NCBI RefSeq assembly: GCF_028610675.1
Contig: NZ_JAQQWS010000001.1
Location: 62,001 to 126,000 of the forward strand
DNA from: Alkalihalobacillus pseudalcaliphilus
GTDB lineage: Bacteria > Bacillota > Bacilli > Bacillales > Bacillaceae_D
DNA: 64,000 nt
Direction: 5' to 3'
A model generated the notes under the pieces. That model was given only the letters and a program-made list of their open reading frames with translations, was not told the origin of the DNA and did not search any database. The translations under genes and the position numbers were made by a program. Below are positions 53,119-61,569 of this stretch, piece by piece; position 1 is the first letter of the stretch, and each line of letters starts with the position of its first letter.

Positions 53119-53476
53119 ATTACCCTCCTCTTAATCATTTAATCTAAGTAGTTCGTAGCTTTGTGGCTTAACATCGTTCGCCTAGCCAAACTATTCACTG
53201 ACATCCTATGCAGGACAAATGACTAGTGTTCCAAATTTCCTCATGATAAAAAATTCATTATCTTTATCACGATATGATAAACATAACTAAATTAGACGTT
53301 ATGCCAAATAAAAAACCATTAAGAAATTCTAAATCAATTATGAACAATTGGATGAATCTGGCATATATCAAACAGGAGAGAAAAGAATTTTAGTAGTGTA
53401 AGGAAAGAGGGAAGAAACAACTAACACAAGAAAAAGTTAGGGTTTGAGCTCCAGAAACAATTAGCCAGATTCACTT

Positions 53477-53499
53477 CGCCACCAACAAATATGAAAGTT
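53477..53499 (+). repeat. dispersed element, left-end module
   Basis: CGCCACCAACAAATATGAAAG (one change from 34586-34606), about 35 bp before the shortened GC-rich repeat. Confidence 0.8.
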
Positions 53500-53533
53500 T
53501 GTTTTTGTTCTTTGTAAGAATGATTATGAACCT

Positions 53534-53616
53534 GAGAATTAGATGTAATCCAGCGGATCGTAATTTTCGGTAGCGACAAGTAACGCTCTATGTTCGCACC
53601 AACTTTCATACAATAA
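53534..53616 (+). repeat. GC-rich dispersed repeat with internal deletion (copy 3)
   Basis: Starts GAGAATTAGATGTAATCCAGCG like the full copies, then jumps to ATCGTAATTTTCGGTAGCG, omitting roughly 100 bp of the hairpin core, and ends ACTTTCATACAATAAA. The 577-bp gap between cotE and mutS otherwise holds no gene. Confidence 0.7.
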
Positions 53617-53650
53617 ACCTTATAATCTATTAGGTTCAAATTAAGCAATA

Positions 53651-53659
53651 TGTTATAAT
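53651..53659 (+). promoter_or_regulatory. extended -10 promoter of mutS
   Basis: TGTTATAAT is a TGnTATAAT extended -10; no good -35 is visible. Transcription would begin about 30 nt before the mutS start. Confidence 0.5.
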
Positions 53660-53694
53660 AGCAACATCTAAAAGATGGACGGCGGAGGTTAACA

Positions 53695-56355
53695 ATGGCT
53701 GAACAAACACCAATGATGAAGCAATATTTAGAGATTAAGGCAAAGCACCAGGATGCCTTTTTATTTTTTCGTTTAGGCGATTTCTACGAATTATTCCATG
53801 AAGACGCCATCAAGGCGGCTCAGGAATTAGAGATCACCTTAACTGGACGTGGAAAAGGTGAAGATCGAATCCCAATGTGCGGTGTACCACACCATTCTGC
53901 AGATTCGTATATGACTAGACTCATAGAAAAAGGCTACAAAATAGCCATATGTGAGCAAGTAGAGGACCCGGCAGTGGCTAAAGGAGTCGTTAAACGCGAA
54001 GTGGTCCGGATTTTAACTCCCGGAACAGTCGTAGAAAAAGGGATGATCCAAGAGAAAGAGAATCATTTTATTACTTCGATTACCCAATTCCCTGATCAAA
54101 CCATTGGCTTTATTCGTACTGATTTATCAACAGGAGAAAATGAAGTCACTCTACTAGGAGATGATCCACAGGAAATCATTCAAGAACTCACTTCTTCCAA
54201 AGCACGAGAACTTGTTGTTTCCGCAGATTTCTCCAGCGATAAGCTTACTAAGATTAAAGAAGCATTAACGATCACGATTTCTTATGAGGAAGATGAAAGC
54301 GAATTGACGGAGTATAAGCACCTCGTTCATTCGTTAGAACAAAAAAAATTACAAACGACTTTTTGGAGAATGTGCCAGTATTTAGTGCGGACACAAAAGC
54401 GTTCATTAAACCATTTACAAGCTGTCCACTATTACCCTGCTAACTCCTATTTGAAGATTGACAGGCACTCTAAAAGAAACTTAGAATTGACGGAAACATT
54501 AAGAGATAAGAAAAAACAAGGTGCCTTGATTGGTGTACTCGACCAAACGGTGACAGCAATGGGGGGAAGAATGCTCAAGAAATGGGTTGAGCAACCTTTA
54601 CTAAATCAAACGATCATTGAGCAAAGACTTGATACCGTTCATGTTTTTATCAAGCACTATTTTGAACGTGAAGAATTAAGAGATGAATTAAAACAAGTAT
54701 ATGATTTAGAGCGTTTAGTTGGGCGAATTGCCTATGGAAATGTCAATGCACGTGAACTTATTCAACTTAAGCGTTCTTTGATGAAAATTCCTGTTGTACA
54801 AGCACTATTGAAGGAGATGGATGCCGAATTAGAGGCTCACTTTTTTAAGGGGCATACAACGTATGAATCACTCATTGAAAAGTTAGAAGCGAGCATCATC
54901 GAAGACCCGCCCGTTTCAGTTAAAGATGGCGGCATCATTAAATCAGGCTTCCATCAAGAATTAGATATTTATCGTGATGCTAGTGTAAACGGAAAGAGAT
55001 GGATTGCAGAGCTAGAACAAAAGGAAAGGCAAGTAACGGGTATTAAGACTTTAAAGGTCGGGTACAACAAAGTGTTTGGTTATTATATCGAGGTGACGAA
55101 AGCGAATGTAGCATCTCTACCAGAAGGGCGATATGAACGCAAACAAACTTTAACCAATGCTGAACGTTATATTACACCTGAATTAAAAGAAAAAGAAGCG
55201 ATGATTCTTGGTGCTGAGGAGAAAATGGTTGAGCTTGAATATCAGTTATTTTCTTCGATTAGAGAAGAGGCTAAACAATATGTGGAACCGATTCAAAAAT
55301 TAGCGAAGTCAATTAGCGAACTAGATGTTTTATTAGGGTTTGCTACGATTGCTGAAAATAAGCACTATATACGGCCTCTATTTTCGAGCAAAAAACATGT
55401 CAGCATTATCGGTGGACGCCATCCGGTAGTCGAAACGGTTATACCAAAAGGTGACTATGTGGCTAATGATGTAAAGCTTGAAACTGAGCGAGAAATGTTA
55501 TTAATAACAGGTCCGAATATGGCCGGTAAAAGTACGTATATGAGGCAGTTAGCGTTAATTGTTGTCATGGCTCAAATTGGCTGTTATGTACCGGCAGAAG
55601 AAGCAGAATTACCGATTTTTGATCAAATTTTTACCCGTATTGGAGCGGCAGATGATCTGGCGAGTGGACAAAGTACATTTATGGTGGAAATGTTAGAAAC
55701 GCAATATGCCTTAACGAAAGCGACTCAAAATAGTTTAATCCTTTTAGACGAAATTGGGCGTGGTACGTCTACGTATGATGGTATCGCCCTTGCCCAAGCT
55801 ATCATTGAGTATATTCATGACGAAGTGAAAGCTAAAACATTGTTTTCTACTCATTATCATGAGTTAACAAGTCTTTCCGATCACTTAAAGAATCTGCAAA
55901 ATGTTCATGTATCCGCAACAGAGGACCAAGGGCATGTCGTATTTTTGCATAAAGTCATTGAAGGACAAGCAGACAGAAGTTATGGGATTTATGTAGCTGA
56001 GCTTGCTCAAATGCCTAGACCAGTCACAGAACGGGCGGAGAAATTATTAGTAGAGTTAGAGCAGGGAATGAAACATATTCCTGTTGCGGCAACAGTAGAA
56101 CCAGACCAGATAGCATCTGATATTGAAAAAATTTCACGACCAAAAACAAAGCCTAGCAACGATGAGGTTGAATTTATACATGAAGAACCTGAACAGTTAT
56201 CTTTATTTAAAGAAATGGATGTGTTAGAAGAGCGTAGTCCACTATCGAAAAAAGAAAAGCAACTCGTGAAAAAAATTAAAGAGCTAGATATTTTGCACTT
56301 AACGCCATTTGAAGCGATGCAAAAAGTGTATGAATGGCAAAAGTCTCTAAAATAG
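53695..56355 (+). CDS. mutS: DNA mismatch repair protein MutS
   Basis: Mismatch-recognition ATPase (886 aa). Mismatch-binding Phe-x-Glu in FFRLGDFYELF (residues about 22-32), clamp and lever domains in the middle, ATPase with Walker A GPNMAGKST, Walker B LILLDEIGRGTSTYDG and STHYHELT. The C-terminal QLSLFKEM resembles the beta-clamp-binding motif QxSLF. Shine-Dalgarno GGCGGAGGTTAACA. Confidence 0.99.
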   Translation: MAEQTPMMKQYLEIKAKHQDAFLFFRLGDFYELFHEDAIKAAQELEITLTGRGKGEDRIPMCGVPHHSADSYMTRLIEKGYKIAICEQVEDPAVAKGVVKREVVRILTPGTVVEKGMIQEKENHFITSITQFPDQTIGFIRTDLSTGENEVTLLGDDPQEIIQELTSSKARELVVSADFSSDKLTKIKEALTITISYEEDESELTEYKHLVHSLEQKKLQTTFWRMCQYLVRTQKRSLNHLQAVHYYPANSYLKIDRHSKRNLELTETLRDKKKQGALIGVLDQTVTAMGGRMLKKWVEQPLLNQTIIEQRLDTVHVFIKHYFEREELRDELKQVYDLERLVGRIAYGNVNARELIQLKRSLMKIPVVQALLKEMDAELEAHFFKGHTTYESLIEKLEASIIEDPPVSVKDGGIIKSGFHQELDIYRDASVNGKRWIAELEQKERQVTGIKTLKVGYNKVFGYYIEVTKANVASLPEGRYERKQTLTNAERYITPELKEKEAMILGAEEKMVELEYQLFSSIREEAKQYVEPIQKLAKSISELDVLLGFATIAENKHYIRPLFSSKKHVSIIGGRHPVVETVIPKGDYVANDVKLETEREMLLITGPNMAGKSTYMRQLALIVVMAQIGCYVPAEEAELPIFDQIFTRIGAADDLASGQSTFMVEMLETQYALTKATQNSLILLDEIGRGTSTYDGIALAQAIIEYIHDEVKAKTLFSTHYHELTSLSDHLKNLQNVHVSATEDQGHVVFLHKVIEGQADRSYGIYVAELAQMPRPVTERAEKLLVELEQGMKHIPVAATVEPDQIASDIEKISRPKTKPSNDEVEFIHEEPEQLSLFKEMDVLEERSPLSKKEKQLVKKIKELDILHLTPFEAMQKVYEWQKSLK

Positions 56356-56379
56356 TAAAGAGAGAGGAGAGTATGACAG

Positions 56380-58353
56380 ATGGGCAAAATTAGACAGCTT
56401 CAAGAAAGTTTGTCCAATAAAATTGCTGCAGGAGAAGTAGTGGAACGTCCTGCCTCCATTGTGAAAGAGCTCGTAGAAAATGCAATTGATGCCAATAGTA
56501 CTCATATTCTCGTTGAAATTGAAGAAGGTGGTTTATCCTCGATTCGTATTGTTGATAATGGAGATGGTATTGAACAAAGTGATGTGGAGACGGCTTTTTT
56601 ACGTCATGCAACGAGTAAAATAAAGCAGGATAGAGATCTGTTTCATATTCGAACACTTGGATTTAGAGGAGAGGCTTTACCGAGTATCGCCTCTGTCTCT
56701 CACATTTTATTAAAAACAAGTACAGGTGAGGGTGCGGGGACTGAGATGAAGCTGCAAGGTGGAGAGATTGTTGAAAGAAGCGCCTCGGCAACTCGTAAAG
56801 GAACAGAAATTCACGTCACCCAACTTTTTTATAATACACCTGCAAGACTTAAATATCTAAAAACAGTTACAACGGAAGCTGGTAATGTTAGTGATATTAT
56901 GAACCGATTAGCACTTGCCCATCCTCATATTTCATTTGAGTTATATCATGATGGAAAGCAAATGTTGCATACCATTGGGAATGGTGATATGAAACAAGTG
57001 ATTGCTGCCATTTATGGTCGTAATATGGCCAAGAGTATGTTGGAAATTAAGGGAGAAACCTTGGATTATCAGGTGAGAGGTTTTGTCGCGAAACCGGAAG
57101 TAACAAGAGCTTCAAGGCAATATATTTCCGTCATTGTCAATGGTCGGTATATTCGGAATTACACAATTGCCAAAGCGATACAAGCTGGTTATCATACTTT
57201 ACTTCCGATAGGGAGATTTCCAGTTGTCGTGCTCTGTATTGACATGGATCCTTTACTCATTGATGTGAATGTACATCCCGCAAAATTGGAAGTACGTTTA
57301 AGTAAGGAACAGGACCTGTGTACGTTAATTACAGAGTCTATTCAAGCGATCTTCAAAAAACAAACATTGATTCCTCATGCCGATACTAAAAAGGTTATCA
57401 AACCACAAAGTGAACAAATTGCTTTGTCATTTGAAACGGAGGAGCCCGTGCCTGATCATAGTGGCTCAAAGGGGATGATCGATAATGTGGTGAAGGCAGA
57501 AACTAGCCCAGCTATTGAATCGAAGAAGTCCGCTGAACCATTTCTGTATCCCGAGGTGAAAAAAGAACAGCCGCTAACTTCGCTCCCTTCTAGCGAAGCT
57601 GAGAATATTTTTGAAGTGAAAGAAAGTGACTCATCTACACATTCTCTCGTAGGACGTGATGAACGTCAGCAAAGGGTAGATTTTGAGGACAACTATGTTG
57701 AAGAGGATTCAACAGTTGGAAGTGAAACACATGCGATTGTTCATCATGAAGAAATCGACATCGAACGTGACAGAGTGCCAATCCTTTACCCGGTTGGTCA
57801 AATGCATGGAACGTACATTGTTGCTCAAAATGAACAAGGGATGTATTTAATTGATCAACATGCCGCCCAAGAACGGATTAAGTATGAGTATTTTCGGGAG
57901 AAGGTCAAAGAGGAGGAGCCAAATGTTCAGGATTTGCTCGTTCCGATTACGATCGAATGTACGTATCAAGAAAAAGGTCGTATTGACGAAAACCTTGATA
58001 AATTGAAGCAAGTTGGGGTTTTTGTTGAGGATTTTGGTCCACAAGCTTATATAGTTCGTTCCCATCCAACTTGGCTTCCAAAAGGTTTGGAAGAGGAAAC
58101 CATTCGCGAAATTGTTGAGCAGGTATTATCTTTACAGAAGGTAGATATTGGTCAATTACGTGAAGAAGCGGCGATTTTAATGTCATGTAAAGCGGCGATT
58201 AAAGCGAATCGTCATTTGCGTCACGATGAGATTTTTGCACTATTAGAATCATTAAGGACATGCCATGATCCGTTTACGTGTCCTCATGGTCGTCCCATTC
58301 TGATTCACTTTACCACGTATGAACTTGAAAAAATGTTTAAACGAGTCATGTAA
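56380..58353 (+). CDS. mutL: DNA mismatch repair protein MutL
   Basis: GHKL ATPase/endonuclease partner of MutS (657 aa). N-terminal ATP site NKIAAGEVVERP, IVDNGDGI and HATSKI, then FRGEALPSIASV. A charged linker (about 345-465) precedes the dimerisation/endonuclease domain, whose metal motif DQHAAQERIKYE (DQHAx2Ex4E) and CPHGRP are intact, so strand nicking is expected. It follows mutS by 24 bp. Confidence 0.98.
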   Translation: MGKIRQLQESLSNKIAAGEVVERPASIVKELVENAIDANSTHILVEIEEGGLSSIRIVDNGDGIEQSDVETAFLRHATSKIKQDRDLFHIRTLGFRGEALPSIASVSHILLKTSTGEGAGTEMKLQGGEIVERSASATRKGTEIHVTQLFYNTPARLKYLKTVTTEAGNVSDIMNRLALAHPHISFELYHDGKQMLHTIGNGDMKQVIAAIYGRNMAKSMLEIKGETLDYQVRGFVAKPEVTRASRQYISVIVNGRYIRNYTIAKAIQAGYHTLLPIGRFPVVVLCIDMDPLLIDVNVHPAKLEVRLSKEQDLCTLITESIQAIFKKQTLIPHADTKKVIKPQSEQIALSFETEEPVPDHSGSKGMIDNVVKAETSPAIESKKSAEPFLYPEVKKEQPLTSLPSSEAENIFEVKESDSSTHSLVGRDERQQRVDFEDNYVEEDSTVGSETHAIVHHEEIDIERDRVPILYPVGQMHGTYIVAQNEQGMYLIDQHAAQERIKYEYFREKVKEEEPNVQDLLVPITIECTYQEKGRIDENLDKLKQVGVFVEDFGPQAYIVRSHPTWLPKGLEEETIREIVEQVLSLQKVDIGQLREEAAILMSCKAAIKANRHLRHDEIFALLESLRTCHDPFTCPHGRPILIHFTTYELEKMFKRVM

Positions 58354-58374
58354 GACAAAAAAGGAGTAACAGGA

Positions 58375-59148
58375 TTGATAGTCACAACCGTTCGTAAACG
58401 TGCCCAAGATTTAGAACCGAAAGCGATTCAGCTTGCAAATGATTTAAATTTTATATATGTTAAAAGACAAGGGCATTCCGTAGAAAGTTTAATGAAGCAG
58501 GAGAAACAAGATATAATCGTTGTCGGGATAGATAAAATTGAATATTTCCCAAGCTCCCTTCAATCCTCTTTTTTCTATCACCCTAACTCTGCCTTTGTGA
58601 GGATTAAGCAAATTGAAAATAACCAAACAGAGCCGTTAAAAGAAGTGACGAAATTACAGCAAGGCATGAGTTTTCTTGACTGTACGATGGGTTTAGGTGC
58701 AGATAGTCTTGTTGCCCAATATTTAGTAGGCGAATCAGGAAAGGTCGTCGGATTAGAAGAAAATAAAGTCATTGCCACATTAGTTAGAGTAGGAATGCAA
58801 TCGTGGGATGATGGTCGTTCTGATTTACTTGAATTGATGAAACGAATTCAAGTCATTCATGGCCATCACCTTGATTACTTATCCCGATTACCAGAGAATA
58901 GTGTTGATGTCGTCTATTTTGATCCGATGTTTGAGCAGGCTATTTTAAATTCAAAAGGCATTGCGGGCATCCGTAGCCTTGCACACTATGAGACGATTAG
59001 TCCAGAAGCAATTGCTTTAGCGAAAAAAGTAGCGAAGCACCGTGTCGTTTTAAAGGATCATTGGCAGAGCAGTCGATTTGAGCAGTTTGAATTTAATGTG
59101 CAAAAACGTAAGCATGCGGCATTTCATTATGGTTACCTGAAAAGTTAA
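58375..59148 (+). CDS. RsmJ-like class I SAM methyltransferase
   Basis: 257-aa methyltransferase. SAM-binding motif I is FLDCTMGLGADSLVAQYL (about 99-116), acidic motif II follows in VVGLEENK, and the catalytic motif is VYFDPMFE, like the DPMF of RsmJ (16S rRNA guanine-N2 methyltransferase of enterobacteria). Substrate in Bacillus is not known to me. TTG start behind AAAGGAGTAACAGG. It lies between mutL and miaA, suggesting an RNA-modification role. Confidence 0.8.
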   Translation: MIVTTVRKRAQDLEPKAIQLANDLNFIYVKRQGHSVESLMKQEKQDIIVVGIDKIEYFPSSLQSSFFYHPNSAFVRIKQIENNQTEPLKEVTKLQQGMSFLDCTMGLGADSLVAQYLVGESGKVVGLEENKVIATLVRVGMQSWDDGRSDLLELMKRIQVIHGHHLDYLSRLPENSVDVVYFDPMFEQAILNSKGIAGIRSLAHYETISPEAIALAKKVAKHRVVLKDHWQSSRFEQFEFNVQKRKHAAFHYGYLKS

Positions 59149-59194
59149 GGGAAATTAACATATGGATGTTTGAAAAGGTATAAAAAGGGAGAAG

Positions 59195-60139
59195 ATGATG
59201 AAGGAAGATTTGGTGGCCATTGTTGGGCCTACAGGAGTTGGAAAAACGGCATTAAGTATTGAGCTAGCCAAAAAATACCACGGTGAAGTAATAAGTGGTG
59301 ATTCTATGCAAATATATCGTGGAATGGATATCGGCACGGCAAAAGTGACAAAAGAGGAAATGCAAGGGATCCCTCATCATTTGATTGATATTAAAGATCC
59401 TGACGAAGCATTTACAGTTGCGGATTTCCAAGAACATGTTATACCATTAATTACAGCGTTAAATGTTCAGGGTAAAACACCGATTTTAACTGGTGGTACG
59501 GGTCTATATGTCAATGCTATCATTAAAGGTTATCAATTTTCAGAGAAGATTGAAGATGAACATTACCGAACTGAACTTGGGAATTTTGCTATGGAAAAAG
59601 GCAAGGATGCCTTATATAATCGCTTATTGTCAGTAGACCCTGAGGTGCAGGATGTCATTCACCCTAATAATGTAAGGCGTGTCATTCGAGCCCTTGAAGT
59701 TTTTCATGTTACCGGCATACCTTTTTCACAACAACAAAACGACCACGTCGAAAAGGACCATTTTAATCTTGCTATGATCGGCTTAACGATGCCGCGTGAA
59801 CAGTTGTATGAACGAATCAACAAACGGGTTGATTTGATGGTAAAGAATGGTCTAATTGATGAGGTGAACAGGTTTTACAAGCAAGGTTTAAGGGAAGTGC
59901 AAAGTATACAGGCAATTGGCTATAAGGAGCTTTACGACTATTTTGATGGACTGATTACTCAAGAAGAAGCGATTGAACAACTTAAACAAAATTCGAGAAG
60001 GTATGCAAAAAGGCAATTTACGTGGTTTCGTAACAAAACGAATACGACTTGGTTTGATGTTTCAGAAGGATTAACCGAAAAACTTTTTCAACAAATATCA
60101 GAGTTTATTGAAGGAAAATTGCAGAACGTATCGAAATAA
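59195..60139 (+). CDS. miaA: tRNA dimethylallyltransferase
   Basis: Adds the isopentenyl group to A37 of tRNAs reading U-starting codons (314 aa). P-loop GPTGVGKTAL, DSMQIYRGMDIGTAK and GGTGLYVNAI are family blocks; QAIGYKEL and YAKRQFTWFRN end the protein. Supplies the substrate for MiaB, encoded 8 kb upstream. Followed by hfq at 30 bp, the classic order. Confidence 0.98.
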   Translation: MMKEDLVAIVGPTGVGKTALSIELAKKYHGEVISGDSMQIYRGMDIGTAKVTKEEMQGIPHHLIDIKDPDEAFTVADFQEHVIPLITALNVQGKTPILTGGTGLYVNAIIKGYQFSEKIEDEHYRTELGNFAMEKGKDALYNRLLSVDPEVQDVIHPNNVRRVIRALEVFHVTGIPFSQQQNDHVEKDHFNLAMIGLTMPREQLYERINKRVDLMVKNGLIDEVNRFYKQGLREVQSIQAIGYKELYDYFDGLITQEEAIEQLKQNSRRYAKRQFTWFRNKTNTTWFDVSEGLTEKLFQQISEFIEGKLQNVSK

Positions 60140-60169
60140 AGAGATAGCATAATTGAGGAGGACAGAATC

Positions 60170-60403
60170 ATGAAAACAATCAATATACAGGACCAATTTT
60201 TAAATCAATTAAGAAAAGACAATATTACCGTAACTGTTTTCCTTTTAAACGGATTCCAATTACGTGGTTTAGTTAAAGGGTTCGATAATTTCACGATCAT
60301 ACTTGAATCAGAAGGTAAGCAACAACTTGTTTACAAGCATGCCATTTCAACCTTCGCCCCACAACGTAATGTTCAATTAAAAAGTGAAGCAGAAGCTACA
60401 TAA
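60170..60403 (+). CDS. hfq: RNA chaperone Hfq
   Basis: Sm-like hexameric RNA-binding protein (77 aa). Sm1 motif VTVFLLNGFQLRGLVKGFDNF and Sm2 YKHAIST are clear. Start ATG behind GAGGAGGACAGAATC. A strong terminator follows. Confidence 0.98.
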   Translation: MKTINIQDQFLNQLRKDNITVTVFLLNGFQLRGLVKGFDNFTIILESEGKQQLVYKHAISTFAPQRNVQLKSEAEAT

Positions 60404-60437
60404 AAACGGAGTGTTTTGAGCGTCAATGATTAAAAAA

Positions 60438-60469
60438 GCAATGAGAACCATGTTCTCATTGCTTTTTTT
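60438..60469 (+). terminator. terminator after hfq
   Basis: GCAATGAGAAC 60438-60448 pairs perfectly with GTTCTCATTGC 60452-60462, then seven T. Confidence 0.94.
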
Positions 60470-60505
60470 ACGTGTGTTAATATAGTGGGAACAGAAGGTA
60501 ATTAT

Positions 60506-60685
60506 ATGAAATTCATAAAAAAATAATGGTTTCTTTATTACTCTGTGCACTAATATTTAATGGCGTTTTTTTGCAGCTAAGTTTATCAGTGCTGTAAGCT
60601 CTCAGTAAAAGAAATTTCAAATGAAATGTTAAGAGAAGTTGAAGGTTTAACGGTTGAGGAGTTTATATCAATTATTCATGAGTGA
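60506..60685 (+). pseudogene. decayed gene for a small exported protein
   Basis: After AGAAGGTAATTAT an ATG opens MKFIKK, then a stop; shifting frame in the A7 run continues IMVSLLLCALIFNGVF, a signal-peptide-like segment. A second shift in the T7 run gives AAKFISAVSS, and a third gives VKEISNEMLREVEGLTVEEF to a TGA at 60683. Joined, these make about 58 residues with a clear export signal. Either the gene is dead or the homopolymer lengths are sequencing errors. Family not recognised. Confidence 0.55.
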
Positions 60686-60739
60686 ATAGATATAATCAAA
60701 ATTAATGTAAAAGTAGGAGGTCATATAAAAATATAAATA

Positions 60740-60769
60740 AAAAGTTCAACCTCTCCGGTTGAACTTTTT
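60740..60769. terminator. bidirectional terminator-like hairpin
   Basis: AAAAGTTCAACC 60740-60751 pairs with GGTTGAACTTTT 60757-60768 with A/T tails on both sides. It follows the decayed small gene and may have been its terminator. Confidence 0.75.
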
Positions 60770-60845
60770 ATAGTGGTGTGACAACCATAGTCTGTAAGGC
60801 AATGATGTGTGAGGCGACCGCGAATTTGTAGGAAGCTGATGCAAA

Positions 60846-60885
60846 GCTCCGCACATGAGCATCAACATCAACTTTCATATAAAAT
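60846..60885 (+). repeat. right-end fragment of GC-rich dispersed repeat (copy 4)
   Basis: GCTCCGCACATGAGC 60846-60860 is identical to 1887-1901, followed by AACTTTCATATAAAA, a right-end variant. Confidence 0.75.
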
Positions 60886-60910
60886 CCGCATGGAGGAGCC
60901 AAAACCGCTC

Positions 60911-60932
60911 CACCACCAACAAAAATGAAAGT
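60911..60932 (+). repeat. dispersed element, left-end module
   Basis: CACCACCAACAAAAATGAAAG followed by T; close variant of 34586-34606. Stands about 40 bp left of the third tandem array. Confidence 0.75.
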
Positions 60933-60971
60933 CATCTATCTCAGCCATCTTAAGGTACATAAAGAATCGTG

Positions 60972-61165
60972 AAGGTACGGAGACAAAACCCCGAAGTATC
61001 TGCACAAAGAGGCGGTTAATGTGAAGATACGGAGGCCAAACCTTGGAGTATCTGCACAAAGAGGGGGTTAATGTAAAGATACGGAGGCCAAACCTTGGAG
61101 TATCTGCACAAAGAGGGGGTTAATGTAAAGATACGGAGGCCAAACCTTAGAGTATCTGCACAAAG
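60972..61165 (+). repeat. 52-bp tandem array, about 4 units
   Basis: The block TACGGAG starts at 60976, 61028, 61080 and 61132: an exact 52-bp period. Each unit reads AGATACGGAGGCCAAACC then TTGGAGTATCTGCACAAAG; AGATAC and GTATCT pair, so each unit can form a stem. Sequence is unrelated to the arrays at 11675 and 34711. No reading frame. Confidence 0.92.
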
Positions 61166-61249
61166 TGGTCATTCATATGTAGTGACGACTTCTTAACCTG
61201 TGGGTACGTTTACAACTAGTCCTCTCCAAACATATAAGTAGGGTTTCAA

Positions 61250-61275
61250 TCTTTAACTGGCGGAACTTCATTCAA
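61250..61275 (+). repeat. dispersed element, left-end module
   Basis: TCTTTAACTGGCGGAACTTC then ATTCAA, matching 1521-1545. It precedes the full GC-rich repeat by about 60 bp, much as at 1519-1924. Confidence 0.8.
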
Positions 61276-61333
61276 TTTGATTTTGTTCTTTTTCATTTTA
61301 AAAGAATAGTGTTGGATTGTTTTTTTGAACTAA

Positions 61334-61510
61334 AGAATTACTGTAATTCAGCGGGCGAGTCATGCGGAGACTCCCGCGGGACGTAGTGGCGGACTGAAAT
61401 CCACTGGCGAAGCCAGTTAATTCAGCGCCACCCCGCAGGACGCGGAGCATAATTTTCGGGAGCGATGAATATATAGCTCCGCATAACAGCTTTAAGCAAC
61501 TCTCATACCT
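61334..61510 (+). repeat. GC-rich dispersed repeat, about 180 bp (copy 2)
   Basis: Full-length partner of 1746-1924. Arms: GTGGC 61386-61390 with GCCAC 61427-61431, CTGAA 61394-61398 with TTCAG 61421-61425, ACTGGC 61403-61408 with GCCAGT 61412-61417. Right end GCTCCGCAT...TTTAAGCAACTCTCATAC. The whole stretch from 60470 to 61569 contains only the decayed gene and repeats. Confidence 0.82.
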
Positions 61511-61569
61511 AACAAAATCAACTTGTCTACAGCAGTTGACTCTCATAACTGTTAGAAAAATATCATATG

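Noticed and set aside
53119..53240. SigmaE-type promoter for cotE on the minus strand (GCATAGGAT)
   Set aside because: Only partial agreement with CATACAMT and no clear -35; too weak to list.
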